From contig WPIO01000059.1 in assembly GCA_009760855.2 (NCBI GenBank), positions 2,405,001 through 2,469,000 on the forward strand: a stretch of 64,000 nt of DNA, read 5' to 3'. Numbering within the stretch: the first letter of the stretch is position 1; every line of letters starts with the position of its first letter. The notes beneath the pieces are model-generated. The model made no database searches. It was given only the letters and a program-made list of their open reading frames with translations, and was not told the DNA's origin. A program made the translations under genes and the position numbers. The stretch is from Cristatella mucedo (lineage: Eukaryota > Bryozoa > Phylactolaemata > Cristatellidae). Shown piece by piece: positions 43,583 to 57,200 of the stretch.

Positions 43583-46500
43583 GTAGGCGCGCAATATCGC
43601 TCTTGGCAGCGTGCAAGCGCTGGCTGGCGCCGGCTGTCTGAGACGGCTGAGCTGTGTGACTATATTGCCTTCTGTCCTTCGCAGGCTCCAGGCTCTGCGA
43701 GCGGCTGTCGTCCACTCTGGTGTCGCTGCCCGATACACACGAGATGCTCAAAAAGACGTGTCGAGACTTCGTCGAAGGAGAGGTCATGCCCGTAGCCGCT
43801 GAAATCGACAGAAAGCATCGATATCCAATAGAGCTGGTAGGAAGCGAGCATGCGCGCCCTCCATGCCCTCCTTGCACTTTCTGGCATTTCGCTAAGGTGA
43901 AATGGCCGAGTGCTGGTGCCCCCCCTGCACCCTGCTTAGGGTGGATGCAAATTCGACATTTGCGAGTGAGCAATAGACGCTGTCCCGTCTCTCTGGAGAG
44001 CCGCCGCTGTTTCGGCTGTCAGCGTGTGCACCAAAGCAATCGGACTCGCCATGAAGAGATGGTGCCAAATTCGGCTCCAGGTGTGCATGTCGGGAATGTC
44101 GCAACTGCCACATTACGCCACTTCTCTCAGACCGTCGCTGGTTCCTCTTTAAGAACCACGTCGACCTTCAAGGTCCTGGCATCTATGCATAGGTTCCTTC
44201 ATTCTCCGCTCCGTCCTACCTATCCAAAAGACTTTCTACTCACTGCTTCGAACTGTATCGCACTGTCTTGTATTGCATTGTAATGTACTGCTGGCTCTTC
44301 TGAATCGAGTTTATTTTCTATTTCTGTAGTCAAGCGTAAATTCGTTGGAGACCTGCCTGCTGGTTTTATGCAACTAATGCCAGCAACTCTCGTGGCTAAC
44401 ATTGCGACATTTTTGAACTGACGATTACAGTGAAGCTCAAAAGCACCTGCGTACTGCAGCACTTGCTCTGTGTCTGTAGGAGTTTTACTTTTTGTGTGTG
44501 CTTATGCGTGCTGCTGTTGTACATACCGCGAATCAGTTTATATGCTTCCTTACGACTTATGTGTAGTTATTTTACAATTACTACCGTGTATCCATGAAAG
44601 ATGGCTGGCACACGGTTGTCAATTTGAAAAATAAGGGCCGTGCATGTAAGCACGCAGCACGCACATCACGGATCAGCAAGGGACGACAAGGACTCGATGA
44701 CCTGCATGATCGACGCTGCAGTATCAGCACGCACAAGCGCTCAAAGGCCAGTTTACAAAGACCCAGCAAATGAGGGACAGGTGTGTTTGTTTTTGTGTGT
44801 TTAGCTTCTAGTTTAATGTCTTCAGCTCAGGAGATGCTGTGACCTCAGTCAGGAGTGAGTCCTAGGTTCTGAGAGCATGCCAACTAAAGGCACGGTCTCC
44901 AAAGGATATGAGGTTGGTTCAAGGCACCGCTAAACGACTTGAGTCAGACGAGCAAGTGGTATGATGTCTAGCCTGATTGGGAAATAGTTCATATAAGTAG
45001 GCTGGAGCAAGATAGTGAAGGGAGACACAAGTGAGTGACCGAACCTTGAAGTCGATGATGCTCTGCTTGATAGGGAGCCAGTGCAGGTCAGCGAGAAGTG
45101 GTATGATGTGGCAACTTCGACGCTCATGACCGACAAGCCTAGCTGCAGAGTTTCTCACCAATTGTAAGCGCCTAATTGCACAGGCCTTAAGACCTGCAAG
45201 CAGCCAGTTACAGGAGTAGGTACAGGATGTCACAGACGCATGGGCCAACTTGGCTGTGGTATCCCTGTCTAAGCTGGCTCGAATTTTTGCAATGTTATAT
45301 CTAAGGGTGGAATTGCTGAGTTGATGCCATGTTCAGCCCTGTAGAACTTCAAAGTTGCTGATATTTGAAAGCAACTTGAGTTCAATGGCAGGGCTATGAA
45401 AATATGGCAACTGTGTGATTTGATGTAATAGCAGCTCTCTAAAATCAAAGCTGATAAGGCTTAATGCAAAGGGATTCCATCAATTAGAAGCATGTGCCGG
45501 GTTCCAGCAGTGCTGTACCGGTACGGGCCACAACTGAAGTGATGAGCTCTCAATAAATGGCAGGAATAGCTTGAAGTCGGTTGGATGCCTCCCCCCCTGT
45601 TGAGTCTGGGAATAGAGCCGAAGTGTTGATACTTGCAAGCGAATGGACAGACGGTTATATGGGAGACATCAGTCATATGGGAGACTTATGGTTGCAGTGT
45701 ATATGGCTGGTCAGATGCTGAGAGCTGTAGTCTGAGAGCTGGCTGCACAGGTGGCTCACACACATATGCATGGTATCGTAATCGAAGCTCTCTGATCGAT
45801 TGTTATATGTCGAGCTAGCTACTGAAAGTGTGTTTCCAAAGAGTCTTTCGAGGGGGGGAGGTTCCATTCAGTGGTACTGTCCTCTACATTGATTGTACAC
45901 TGCCTGTAGTAATCCATGAGCGTTTTGGAGGATTTCTCCATGCCCATCTCCATGCAGATTAGGCTAACCCTGCCATACACAGTGTCAAAAGCCGTAATGC
46001 CTGAGTTCGAGACATTTTTTAAGTCCACTTCTTGTGTTCTTTGAATTTGAGTGTAGAGTTTCCCAAGACCAGGAGGATTTTGTCGTGGAAGAGTTGCTAT
46101 TTATCAGGTCTTGTAAATAAGCCGGTGAACTAAGGAAGGAAGAGGCTTACATCGTGCCGAGCTGAGTTGTGCTGCTGTGTCCCACTTTGATGTGCTTGTG
46201 TGGGGGAGTGATGTTGGATTTGTCGATACTTGGTCGTGCAATGTTCTATACACTTTTATAATAAAAATAATACATTTTTACAGCACCCTCAGAGAACTTA
46301 ATCTCTTGCTATGCACTTAACATATGCTGCAAATAAAGCATGATCGAATGGTTATTTTTGGGTTGCCAGTGAACCCTGAGTCATTTAAAGTGGCTGATCT
46401 ACTCTGCTTCCTTGTGCTTTCTTTAGCCTCTATAGTCTTGCTTGAGCAATGCTTGGCATTGCTCCGCAGTGATTTAGGTCCTATCTATGTGGAAGATGTC

Positions 46501-49500
46501 AACAAGTCAATGGCCCGGGATCCTCCGGTTAGCCTGCAGATGACCGCATCACGTCAGCTCTGCAGTCAAGTCTGCCTACTTTCAGCTATGCAGCTATCTA
46601 TGGGCCACATTTGTTGATGACGTCTCATCTAGACCTCTGCAGCTTTCTTCTTGCTGTTACTCGTGAAATAAGATGCTTAAAGATGATGCAACATTTGATG
46701 GGTTGAGTTGTCTGTCATATTAATCACAACAGCCACATTACAATCGCTTCGTTCTGGCAGGCACTAGCTCCCCATTAAGCAGTGCATGGACTTCAAGGTC
46801 ATGTTAGTCGTGGCTTGTAGGTCTCTTAATTATCTTGCTCTGGCTTTCCTATGAGGAAGCTCCCTCTTTAGATTCATCTCTTACCTCCTAGTCCTCCGAC
46901 AGTCGGTTGGCCATGCTTATGACCAACCTCAACCTTTTGGAGACCGTACCTTCAGCACTTGTGCACCTAATGCTTGAACTCACTACCGACTGATGTCCAG
47001 ACATCCCTAACTTGAGGACATTTAAAAGAAAGCTTAGAACTACCAGCTTCTCACGGCATTTGCTCAAACCATGTAAATTGTTCTGTATGTGCTTACTCGG
47101 GCTGAACTTATGCTTGTGAAGAAAATGTGTTATTACCACAATTCAGCTGATCATGCTTCTTTTACAGAATATATGAAGTGCATAGAGAGAGTTTTAGCTC
47201 TCTTTGGATGTTGCACATATATATCGTATCATTATTATTATTATTGTTATGGTTATGCTTCATTGACATAGCTGTGAGTGGCTTCACATTGCCCGACCGC
47301 TGCTGCTTATGCATTCCCCAATGCGTGGTACGTGGTGTGTGTTTATGAGCTGCTGCTGCCTAGCTTGGGATGTTCGCGAATGAAGCCTCATAGTTATTCC
47401 CGCGGTTGGGTGTGCTTCCCTTGTGCCTGGAAGAGCCTTTATCTGCTGCTCAGCTGAGGCACCTCAAGTGGCCAGAATGACATAAGAATTTCTAAACATT
47501 CATTTCCCGAGTTTTGATTCAGGTTTGCATTCTTGCTGCTTTTCTTGCCTGCTACTCGTGAGCAAGCAAAATCCAAGTTTGTACATACTCACTCACTGGT
47601 CTGCTGTGCTCATGTTAAGTGCCGGTCACATGGTTGGTCACATGGTCGTTGCCTTGCTCAATGGCAGCATGGCAGGCTTCTGTAGATCTTAGATAGGCAG
47701 CTACAGTGTACTTGTTTGCTCTGACATGTCCGCATAGCAATGGTTAAATGCGGTGTGATATTGCATCTTTGTGGAAGCATGCCATTAGTGCATTCGTGTA
47801 GACTGCCGTAGTCGTGAAATAATGCTTTTGCTAAGTGTTTTTACTATTTGTTACTGTCTGACCTGCATGTGTTAGCCAATGCAATCGATCCTGCTCCTGA
47901 GTGCGTGAAAGCATAACTACATTGATGGAAAAGATTTGGTTTTTGTGTTGCTATGGATATGCAGCTTTGCAAGGCACAGAAGTGCTCTTACATGCTCTCT
48001 GCCCTTCATATACTTACTTGCTCATCATGTCGTATCAGATTAAAAAGATGGGTGATCTCGGCCTGCTAGCTATAGAGCTGCCTGAGAGTCTCGGAGGAGC
48101 CGGACTGGATTGCCTGGCCTACACCGTGGCCCTGGAGGAGATCAGCCGAGGCTGTGCTAGCTGCGGTGTCATCATGAGTGTCAACAATGTGAGTCTCAGC
48201 TGCTGCTGCTGATGCTGTCACAGCTGCTGCTGCTGTCACTCGAACTGTTGGCACTGCCACAGCTGCTGCAGCTGCTGATGCTTTTCAGCAGCAGCTGCTG
48301 TTGTTGCTGCTGCCACTTGTGCTGCTGATGAAGTAGCGACTGCAGAGCAAGCACGTACTAGCCATCATATGCACACCTTACGTCTTGTTAGCCGATGAAA
48401 ACGTGTGTTCCTATGGATTCCGTGAGGTCATTCGTTTATCGGGGTTGGGTTCTCATCTACCTGACTAACCAAAAGCACTTGAAGAACTTACTACTTGGTG
48501 TGGGGTGGGAATGGCAGTAGCAAGATTCGAATGTGTTCAGCACCCTCAATCAGTATGTATGCGGTTTTATACAGCTAGAGACCACCCGGTTCCTTCATTG
48601 CATGACATCGTTTTCTTCATTGCTGTCTCGATCGTAGCTTCAGCCTGTTCTTGTTGTTGGGGATTTGTTGCACGTTCGGCACCTGCCTGGGCTATGACTT
48701 GCCATTAGGCTGAAAGCTCCCTTGTTTATTTATTCACTGGACCAGTCAGGGTAGCCTGCCTATCCTAGGGAGCCTGTTTCGTGGGACGAGAACGATCGGA
48801 CCAAAGGGCATCGGATTTCTGCCTGGATATTGTGAGAGCAGATGCCAAAAAGAAGCTAGCAATCAATTCAGTCTCAGTGCAGCTTTATCGTTATGGCTGA
48901 CTTCATTCGTAAGCCAAACTGACATATGCCGTGCTATGTCCATGTGAGCCCAGCCAACATGTATGGTGACCTCCCCTCCCCTGGAGTGCAATCCTTAAAT
49001 ATTGCCACCCTCACAGTAGTGCCGTGTTAGAGCCTGGCACATACTGCCGACTTGATTTAATGCCCGGTTAAAACATCGTACCAGCCCAGCAACATTTTGG
49101 GAGCGATCATCAGTGGACACCGGATCAGCACTCTTGTACAATACTCGACGTTATACTTTCTTTACTATTTCAGAGGTGACCTTATCAAAATCTTTTGAGT
49201 CCGAGGCACTCCTGAATGGGTAGTGTACATTGCACTTCAGCTGATCGGCTGTGCTAGCTTCTCTAGGGCGAGTGAGCCCTCATTCCGAAGAAAAGTGCTC
49301 CTCTTGCGATGAGGTTGCTGGCACTTCTTCCTATACTTCTGGCCGATGCAGGAAATAAACTTCTCTTTGTTCTCACCCACTTGAAGGGACCAGCAAAGGA
49401 AAAGTCGATTTCATCATCTGCTTGCGGCTCATGTATTTGTGCACTCAGCCGACATCAAGCATGTTGAATCACCTATTGGAACTGAAGCTGCTGAATCATG

Positions 49501-52500
49501 CACATCCAGGCCTGGCCACAGCCATGGCCGAGGCCACGGCGAGGAGCAGGGATCAGAGGCGGGCAGCAGCAGCAGCAGCGAGGATGAGGCTTTGAGCGAT
49601 GGACGCGTGTGGCCAAGCGTGCCAGGCTCACCTGAAGCCACGCCGCCACGACACACTGAAGGACCGTGACCTCAGCTTCCACCAGCGGCACCGTGACTTT
49701 GTCTGCACCTTGAAGGCGGTCAATCATTTGCTTGCCAACTCGGAGAGGTCTCGCTCCCCGAATATTAGGGGTTCGGCTGATAGGTCTTCTTCGTTGATAA
49801 ACTTGCACATATTCATGCCTCCATAAAGCCAGCTCAGAGTAAAGCTAATGTTGAGTCCCAACCAACGACCTGCCACAAATTTTCCGATGTTCCTGCTTTT
49901 GAAGTGGCTACCTTAATTAAGTCGAGTAAAAAGAACTCGTCTGCTGAAGACCATATACCACTCTTTCTGTCGGTCTTCAAAGGCAGACAAACTTAGTCCG
50001 GCTTTTGGTGCCTCTCTGGATAGCTGGGTTGTTCCAAAGTCAATAGAATCAGCCACCTTTCACTCTATGCTTACAAAGCTTGACTAGGATTCAGATTCAG
50101 ACCTAGCAAACTATTGCCCAGCTTCTCTTCCCCCTTTTTGTCAAAGGTTCTCGAAAAGGATATCTCTAAGCAGCTCGTAGAATACATTGAAAGGAATGAA
50201 CTGCCAGAAAAGTTTCAGTCGAGTTTTAAGCACCACTACTTCAGCTCTGAAACTGCTCTTCTCGGTGTGACCAACGACATCCTAATCATCCTCAGTCAGC
50301 AACGATGACGAGAATGTAATGGCCTGGCCCTGCTGGATCTATCTGCATTCGAAACTATTGATCACGATATCCTGCTTGAACGATTGAGAACAGCGATCGG
50401 TCTGGAAGACTGGCGTGCTGCTTCAAATAGTACTTGTCCGATCTTGTTCAATACGTGACACGTGGTGGTTAAGTCTAACCCAGCAGACCAGTCACCCGTG
50501 GAGTTCCACAAGGGTCCATTCACGGTCCTTGGTTGTTCTCCATTTGTATCAAGCATCTAGGAAAAGTGATTCAGATCGATGGGCGTTGGCTACCACTTCT
50601 ATGCTGATGATACCAAGCTTTATTTACCATTTAAACCATTGGAAACTGCTTCAGCGACTGATAACATGTATACCTGCCTCATAGACATGCTATACTGACA
50701 GCAGGCCCATTTCCTGAAATTAAACGACGATGAAACCAAATTCCTACGCAGCTCTTCTAATAGCTGTTGTGCAAGCTGCACTTTGTGCTTGGAATTTAGG
50801 GGTCCTTTTCGACAACTCTTTGAAGAGTTTAACTAAGAAGACTGCTTCCACAGCTAGCCATAACGTCTGATCCCTGTCAAAGATTAGGGGTTGTCTACCA
50901 CGGTGGCTTGAAAAATCTAAGTAGCTCCCTGATTTCTGTTTAGGCTGGATTACTGCAATTCTATTGTGACTGGGCTATCGAAAGAGCCATCAGGCCACTG
51001 CAGCAAGTGGTCAATATGGCTGCATGGCTAGTTAACAAATCCCAGAGGTTTGGCCACGTGTCTCCTGTACTGAAGGAGCTTCGATGGCTCCCAGTCGATC
51101 AATTGGTACAGAGTAAATTCTTACGCTGACCCACAATGCCTAACCCTGGCCTGGCTCCTCCATACCTAGCTGAACTGCCGCACCATTTTCAGCCTCCTCG
51201 TGCCTCAGGTCCTCTATAGACAATGAATCAGCTGTTCTATACTTACCATTAAAGACCGTTGGGGACAGAAGCATTTGCTCTGCAAGTCCCAGGCTGACGA
51301 ATTTACTTCCACAATTCTTATGCAACCATGTCTTCTCTCCAGCTGCCGACTGCAGATCCTTTTCAGCCACCCTCACCTGCTACTTCCATTCTGCTCACTA
51401 CTGCCTTTCTGACTCAGCTGGATGCACTTAAAAGAGGTGGAGATAATATTACTGAAGCCGAGGTCAAGGTTAAGCCGAGGTTAATTGCTCACCGAGCTTT
51501 GCCTGGGCCCAGCGTCTGCTGATTCTGCCGCCGATAGCAGCTCCAGTTGGCTGGCGTAAAGGTGGTTCTTTTCCTTAGACACAGCTCGATGCCCGAGTGA
51601 CCCTGCATGCTCTAGAGGATGCAACGGTCACGGCGCCTCGTTTCTCCGAATGCACAAAGTGGGCATTCAGAGATAAAGAGAAGAGTGGGCATTTAGCATG
51701 AATGTGCCACTAGTGCCAATTCGATGCTGCCATCTCCGATAACAGGATTCTTCCCGACGAGCGCCAGTAAATTAATGGCAATTACATGGGGACCCTCTTA
51801 AATCGGATGGTGTTAGATAGAGCATGGCATGCATAATCTCGCCCCACACATACTAGTGCATGCAAGAGTGGCTACTGCTGGTGGCCGCTCATTGGTCCGT
51901 TGTCGCTGCCAGCGCTACTGCTGCTGCTGCTGCTGCTGCTGCCGCCACTGAGCACCTGCAGGCACATGCTGATTAGCAAATCGTTGTTGCCCTGAATGAC
52001 CGCCTTTCGAAAATGCGATCTCGGCCATAGTGCCAGATCAGATCGGTCTAAGCTACCCGGCAACGTAATTGGGGACTCGATGTTCTCTGTGCTGGGCTTG
52101 AGCCAAGTCGTGCACTCGCTCACACACCAGCCAGCTGCTATTGGCTACGTCAAAGACTTTTGGCTGAAGGCTTCGTCGAGGTCGGAGTCAAGGTGGGCAG
52201 GTTGTGCAGTGGACCCCGAGAAACGTGTGCTGCCGAGCTCAGCTTTGTTAAAATGGACCAGTGCTACTGGCAAGCGTGGGTGAGCCGTCGCTTTACCTTC
52301 TCTAACTTCTGTCTTGCTCTCACTGCAGTCGCTCTACCTTTCCCCGCTCGTGAAATACGGGACGGCTCGACAGATGGACGAGTTCGTCAAGCCATTTACG
52401 TCGGGTGACCGCGTGGGCTGCTTCGCCCTCAGTGAGCCAGGTGAGAGCTTAGGCAGCCTGCATCAGTCGTTGTTCGTGCTTGCGTGGCACTGCTGCCGCT

Positions 52501-53035
52501 GCTGCTCTGTGGCCGCGCGTGACAAGAGGCGCACCCATCAGAATGCCGTAGGCAGCAGCCTGGCCAGTGGGCAGCAGCCTGGCAAGTAGTAGCGAGCATT
52601 GGAACCAGCCATTGTCCATATAATACCGACGTCTGTGGCCTACTTAAATTTGCATGTCACTCTGAGAGAACTGAATCATCTTCTGGGAGCATCGCGTAGG
52701 CTGGAAAAGAAGCATATCTGCTGATGAATGATAATAACGTGCTTAAAGCAATGCTCAAGCATGTAAAAGACTATTATCACAAGGACTAAAATTAAAAGAC
52801 TTATCATTAATTAAAAGACTAACATTTCAAGAAGCAGGAAGCTGTGAGAGAACTGACGGGATTTAACTCTGCTTAAATGTCTCAACCCATGGATTGTCCC
52901 TCGCGATGTCAGCTGTTAGCTAGTTCCAGGCTTCAGGTGCACAGAAACTGACTAAAGGAACGGTCACCAAAAGGTTTGAGGTAATAATAACACTTGATAA
53001 AAATACACTTGATGAAGTGCCCTCAGAGAACTCAA

Positions 53036-53116
<81 letters not shown>

Positions 53117-54158
53117 CCCTTTACATTTGCTGCAAAGGAAACACGATCGAATGTTGAGTGGTATCATGCTTGATAAACAACATGAATAACATGGTTAGGG
53201 GTGACATGCACAGGGTCAGCATGCAAGTATTGGTTAGTGGCAGCATGCAACAGGTAAGTTGAATGAACATCTAAACTACCGAGTCAGGGAGCATGCTTGA
53301 TGCAGGGTAGCACAGTAGGGCAGGGCTATGGAGTACGTGACTCATCAGATCGGTATGCCAGAGCATGAAAGGGGCCTACAAGTGAACAGCAGAACCTTCG
53401 AAGTCGATATGCTGCTTGATTGGGAGCCGTTGCAGGTCGGTGAGAACTGGTGTGATGTGGCAACTGCAATGTTCAAACAGACAAGCCTAGCTGCCGAGTT
53501 GTGTACAAACGGTAAGCGTTTTATTGCGTAAGCAAGAAGACCTGCAAAGACCGATGTACGCAGGTAACAGGGTCACGAATAGACTTATTCGGCTGTGTAC
53601 TCAATGCTATCTCTAGTAGCTGAACATACAGCAAATACATGACTGCGGAGCTGATGCTGTCATTTAATGAAAGCTTTTTTGGAACAATGCACTCCAATTC
53701 CGTTCTGAGGCTTTAGAGGCTGGAGCCAGTTTTTAGGATAAGGTTTCCAGTTTCTGTGCGACGCTTGGTTTGCCCAAAGCCATCAGGGGTTGATAGCTCG
53801 CTGGAAGGCGTTGGCTACGCTTGGTGCCCTGGGCAAGCCCTTGGTAGGGCCTGTCTGGGGAAGCTCGATGCGGCCATTGTTCTAGTTCAGTCTCTGGAGG
53901 AATTGATCGCTGCGCTGACCTGTGCACCAAGAGCAAGTGTCTAGCCGTTCTCGAAGTTAAGTGGTAATTTTCATTTGGCGCCCCAATTCACTGACCCACT
54001 TCATTGACTCACTGAGCAGTTATACCATCGACCAGTTATGGTAATTCTATGCCACACGAGTTTGATCAATTTTAGCCCACAATTATTCGTTCTGGCACAT
54101 TTCGTGGCATGATCGTACAAGTTAGATGGTGTCGGCTAGATATTTCACATTTCTATTT

Positions 54159-54208
<50 letters not shown>

Positions 54209-57200
54209 TGTGTGTGTGCGAGCGAGCGGTGGTGCCACTAGGTAAGGTGGTTGCCTTTCATGACCTTGGTCCCGATATCTTGGGGTCGAATCCTGCTGCG
54301 GGCAATCCTTAATTGCTGCTGCAATCGGTGATGATAGCCGTAAAGGGTCTTCTGACCCTATGCAAAAGAGGCTGTTGAATCCGCTAGTATTTTGTGTGTG
54401 CGCGTGCATGAGTACTTCGAAGCTAGCAATGGCTGAGCGAATCAGGGGTAGGAGTTAGAAAGCCACTCGGCGGCGGCACACTGAACCATGAATGTGTACC
54501 ATGAAGCAGCCGTGCCCTTCTGACGGCTCGCTTCTCATCTTTACATTTAGAGAATATAGTTAGGCATAGCTTTAAAACCGTTGGCTTTTACAGAGAGCCC
54601 ATTAGATAGCGTCTCCCGATTTGCCTCTGCTGGGCACGTGCTGACCTGACTGGCATTGCTGGGCCCTACTTACAAGCTGACATATGAGGCCGACCGATGG
54701 TCACGTGGGTGATAGTCTGAGCGATGCCCATTGACTGCTGCATTCTCGCTGGCTTCTACTTAGCGCTTGGTGCATTCTATTTCTGCTCGAGGGCAGGCGC
54801 TTGGCTCGAGTACATTGTAGCCTTGTGGCTTCTGCACGAAATCTACCGAGCTTGAGGTGTCTGTCACTCAGGGAGCTCGACTCATGAATACTTTAAATGC
54901 AAAGTCGCTGTGGAACCATTGTGGTCAAACAAAGATCTAGTCAGGCTGCTGTAACTTAGTGCCTGGACGGGCGAGAAGGGACACTAGCATTGGTTTCAGC
55001 ACGAAGATGATAACTGGTCTCCCTTCCCATTTGAGACATTATAATGCTGCCGGCGGTTCAGCAGCGTTGCAGTGTGCCTCGCCACAGCCCCTGGGCATTG
55101 AATGTGCTATCAAAGGCAGCCGTAGCCGTGCGTTGCCTGGGCAGGACTGCAGCTGCGTCTACCGTTGGTATGATGCGGACGATTCGGAATCTCTGGCATC
55201 TATCTAGCACCACGCCGAAAGCCAGCTATGCCGTACAGTACTCGACAGAAAGGTTAATAATAATAATAATATTGCACTTGATAAAGCTCCCTCAGAGAAC
55301 TGAATCTCTTTCTAGGCGCTTTACATTTTCTGCAAAGTGATATGCAATAGAATAGTAAGTAAAATCATGCTTGAAAAACAAACAAAATGAATAATATGGT
55401 TAGGGGTGACATGCACAGGGTCAGCATGCAATGGTTCCTGCTTGCACTGCTTCGCCGTCCCGGAGGCGTGATGCCCACTAGCAGTCACCCACCCATGGGA
55501 CGGCCTCCTGTGCCTGCAGCTCACTCTTGCTGCTTCACGTATTTTTGGAACCCTCCGCTGCTCTCTCGAGGCTTATCGGGGCTTTGTCGGAAGCGCTGCT
55601 GCAACAGCAGCAGCGTCGCCGGCTGCTGGCGCATGATCTGTGTGTGGCGTTTTTTCCATGGTGCATCCACGTGGCCTTCTGTTCAGCGTCATCGTGACCC
55701 CTCCTGCATCTGCGCACTCCCAAGCTTCTGGCTCTGTCGCCTTGATCTTCTGATCGCATCGTGCTTACTTTGTGCCGAAACGTAATGGAACCCCTCCGAT
55801 TTTCTGCGATCAGTGGAAACCATCAAATGTCGGAGCTCCGAGAACAACGAGTATGATTACGCCTTGCCGTGCCTAGCTCTAGAAGTGCACATTTACCGCC
55901 GCCTGCACGCTGGCGCCGAGCCACTGGCCGTGGTTCGGCTCGGTCGAGGGCTCCTGACGTGTTGCTGGCCACTCCCTCGCTCACTCCTGTGCTCACCCCG
56001 ACCCGACCTGTGCTCACCTCGACCCGATCACTCTGACCCGATCCTCCATAGGGCGGCGTACTCGTGCCTCATGCAGCCCGCGATGCGGGCGCTCATCGTG
56101 CGTGCTGCGAGAGCGTGATTGGCAGCCCGACAGATTGCGCTCTGCTGCTCCTGCTGCTCAGCAGAGTGTTCGCAGTCGCGAGCTCGTGATGCTGCCGCGT
56201 GTAGGGAACGGCAGCGATGCTGGCGCAGCATCGACGACGGCCAAGCGTGTGGACAGTGCGTGGGTGATCAACGGTCAGAAAGCCTGGATCACCAACGGTG
56301 TAGAGGCAGAGGCAACTGTTGTCTTTGCGACCACGGACAAGTCGCAGAAGCACAAGGTCGGTGTTGGCTGCCACCTTAGCTGCTGCTGCTGCTTTTGTCT
56401 GCAGGAATTGTAGATAGATTGGGAGTGTGCCATCATTTTGGCGTCAGATGCCTTCGGAGCTCAGCTCTTGGCATCAGCTGGCGCATCGTTCCCGTGCGCC
56501 TTAGTGCAGGCGTTTGTGATAGCCGTTGTGGCTCTTCTGCCACTACATAACTGAGGCTGCCTGATTGGCTCAGCTCTACTTTCACTTTTGCGCTTCCAAG
56601 CAACAGGAAGCCGAGCATGGCTGACCTTTGGTCAGCGCCATCCCCACCACACCCCCCAGGCCTGTGGACGCTCTGTGGATACTGAGGGCTATTGTATACC
56701 ATTATCAACTTAGTCGGGGGGGGGGGGCTGACTGACTGTATATGGACAGAGCTCATCCATAGCTAGTCTTGGATCGTCTAGAAGCCGGGAAACATGTACA
56801 GAAATCAGTAGCCTCTCGGCTCAACAAGTTGCATCCCTTCCTTTGTATAGCAGGCAATAGCTTAGATGTCGCGATCTTCCACGAGCAAGCTACTAGTAGG
56901 GCTAGCATGCTAAGTTGGACCTAGAGTTAGAAAGAATAATCGTCAAAATAGATTCTGAAGTACCCTAGCCATAATTGGACTGTGGGATCCAACGAAAAAG
57001 GGTAGATGGATGTAGCTGGCATGTGTAGCGGAAGTAGTAGGTGCCACCGCCTGGCATGCCCAAGCAGCAGTCCCTACCAACGAATCCTTTGCACTTACAT
57101 TTAAAGCTTAGCTTGCCGCGATAGCAGGTCGAAATTTCCCGATATTTTCCATTTATATTCATTACATTATATTTTATATTTTCAGAAATCGGATATTTTT

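Noticed and set aside
43479-43973. 164-codon complement frame over ACADS exons 1-2
   Set aside because: Shadow of the real plus-strand ACADS exons.
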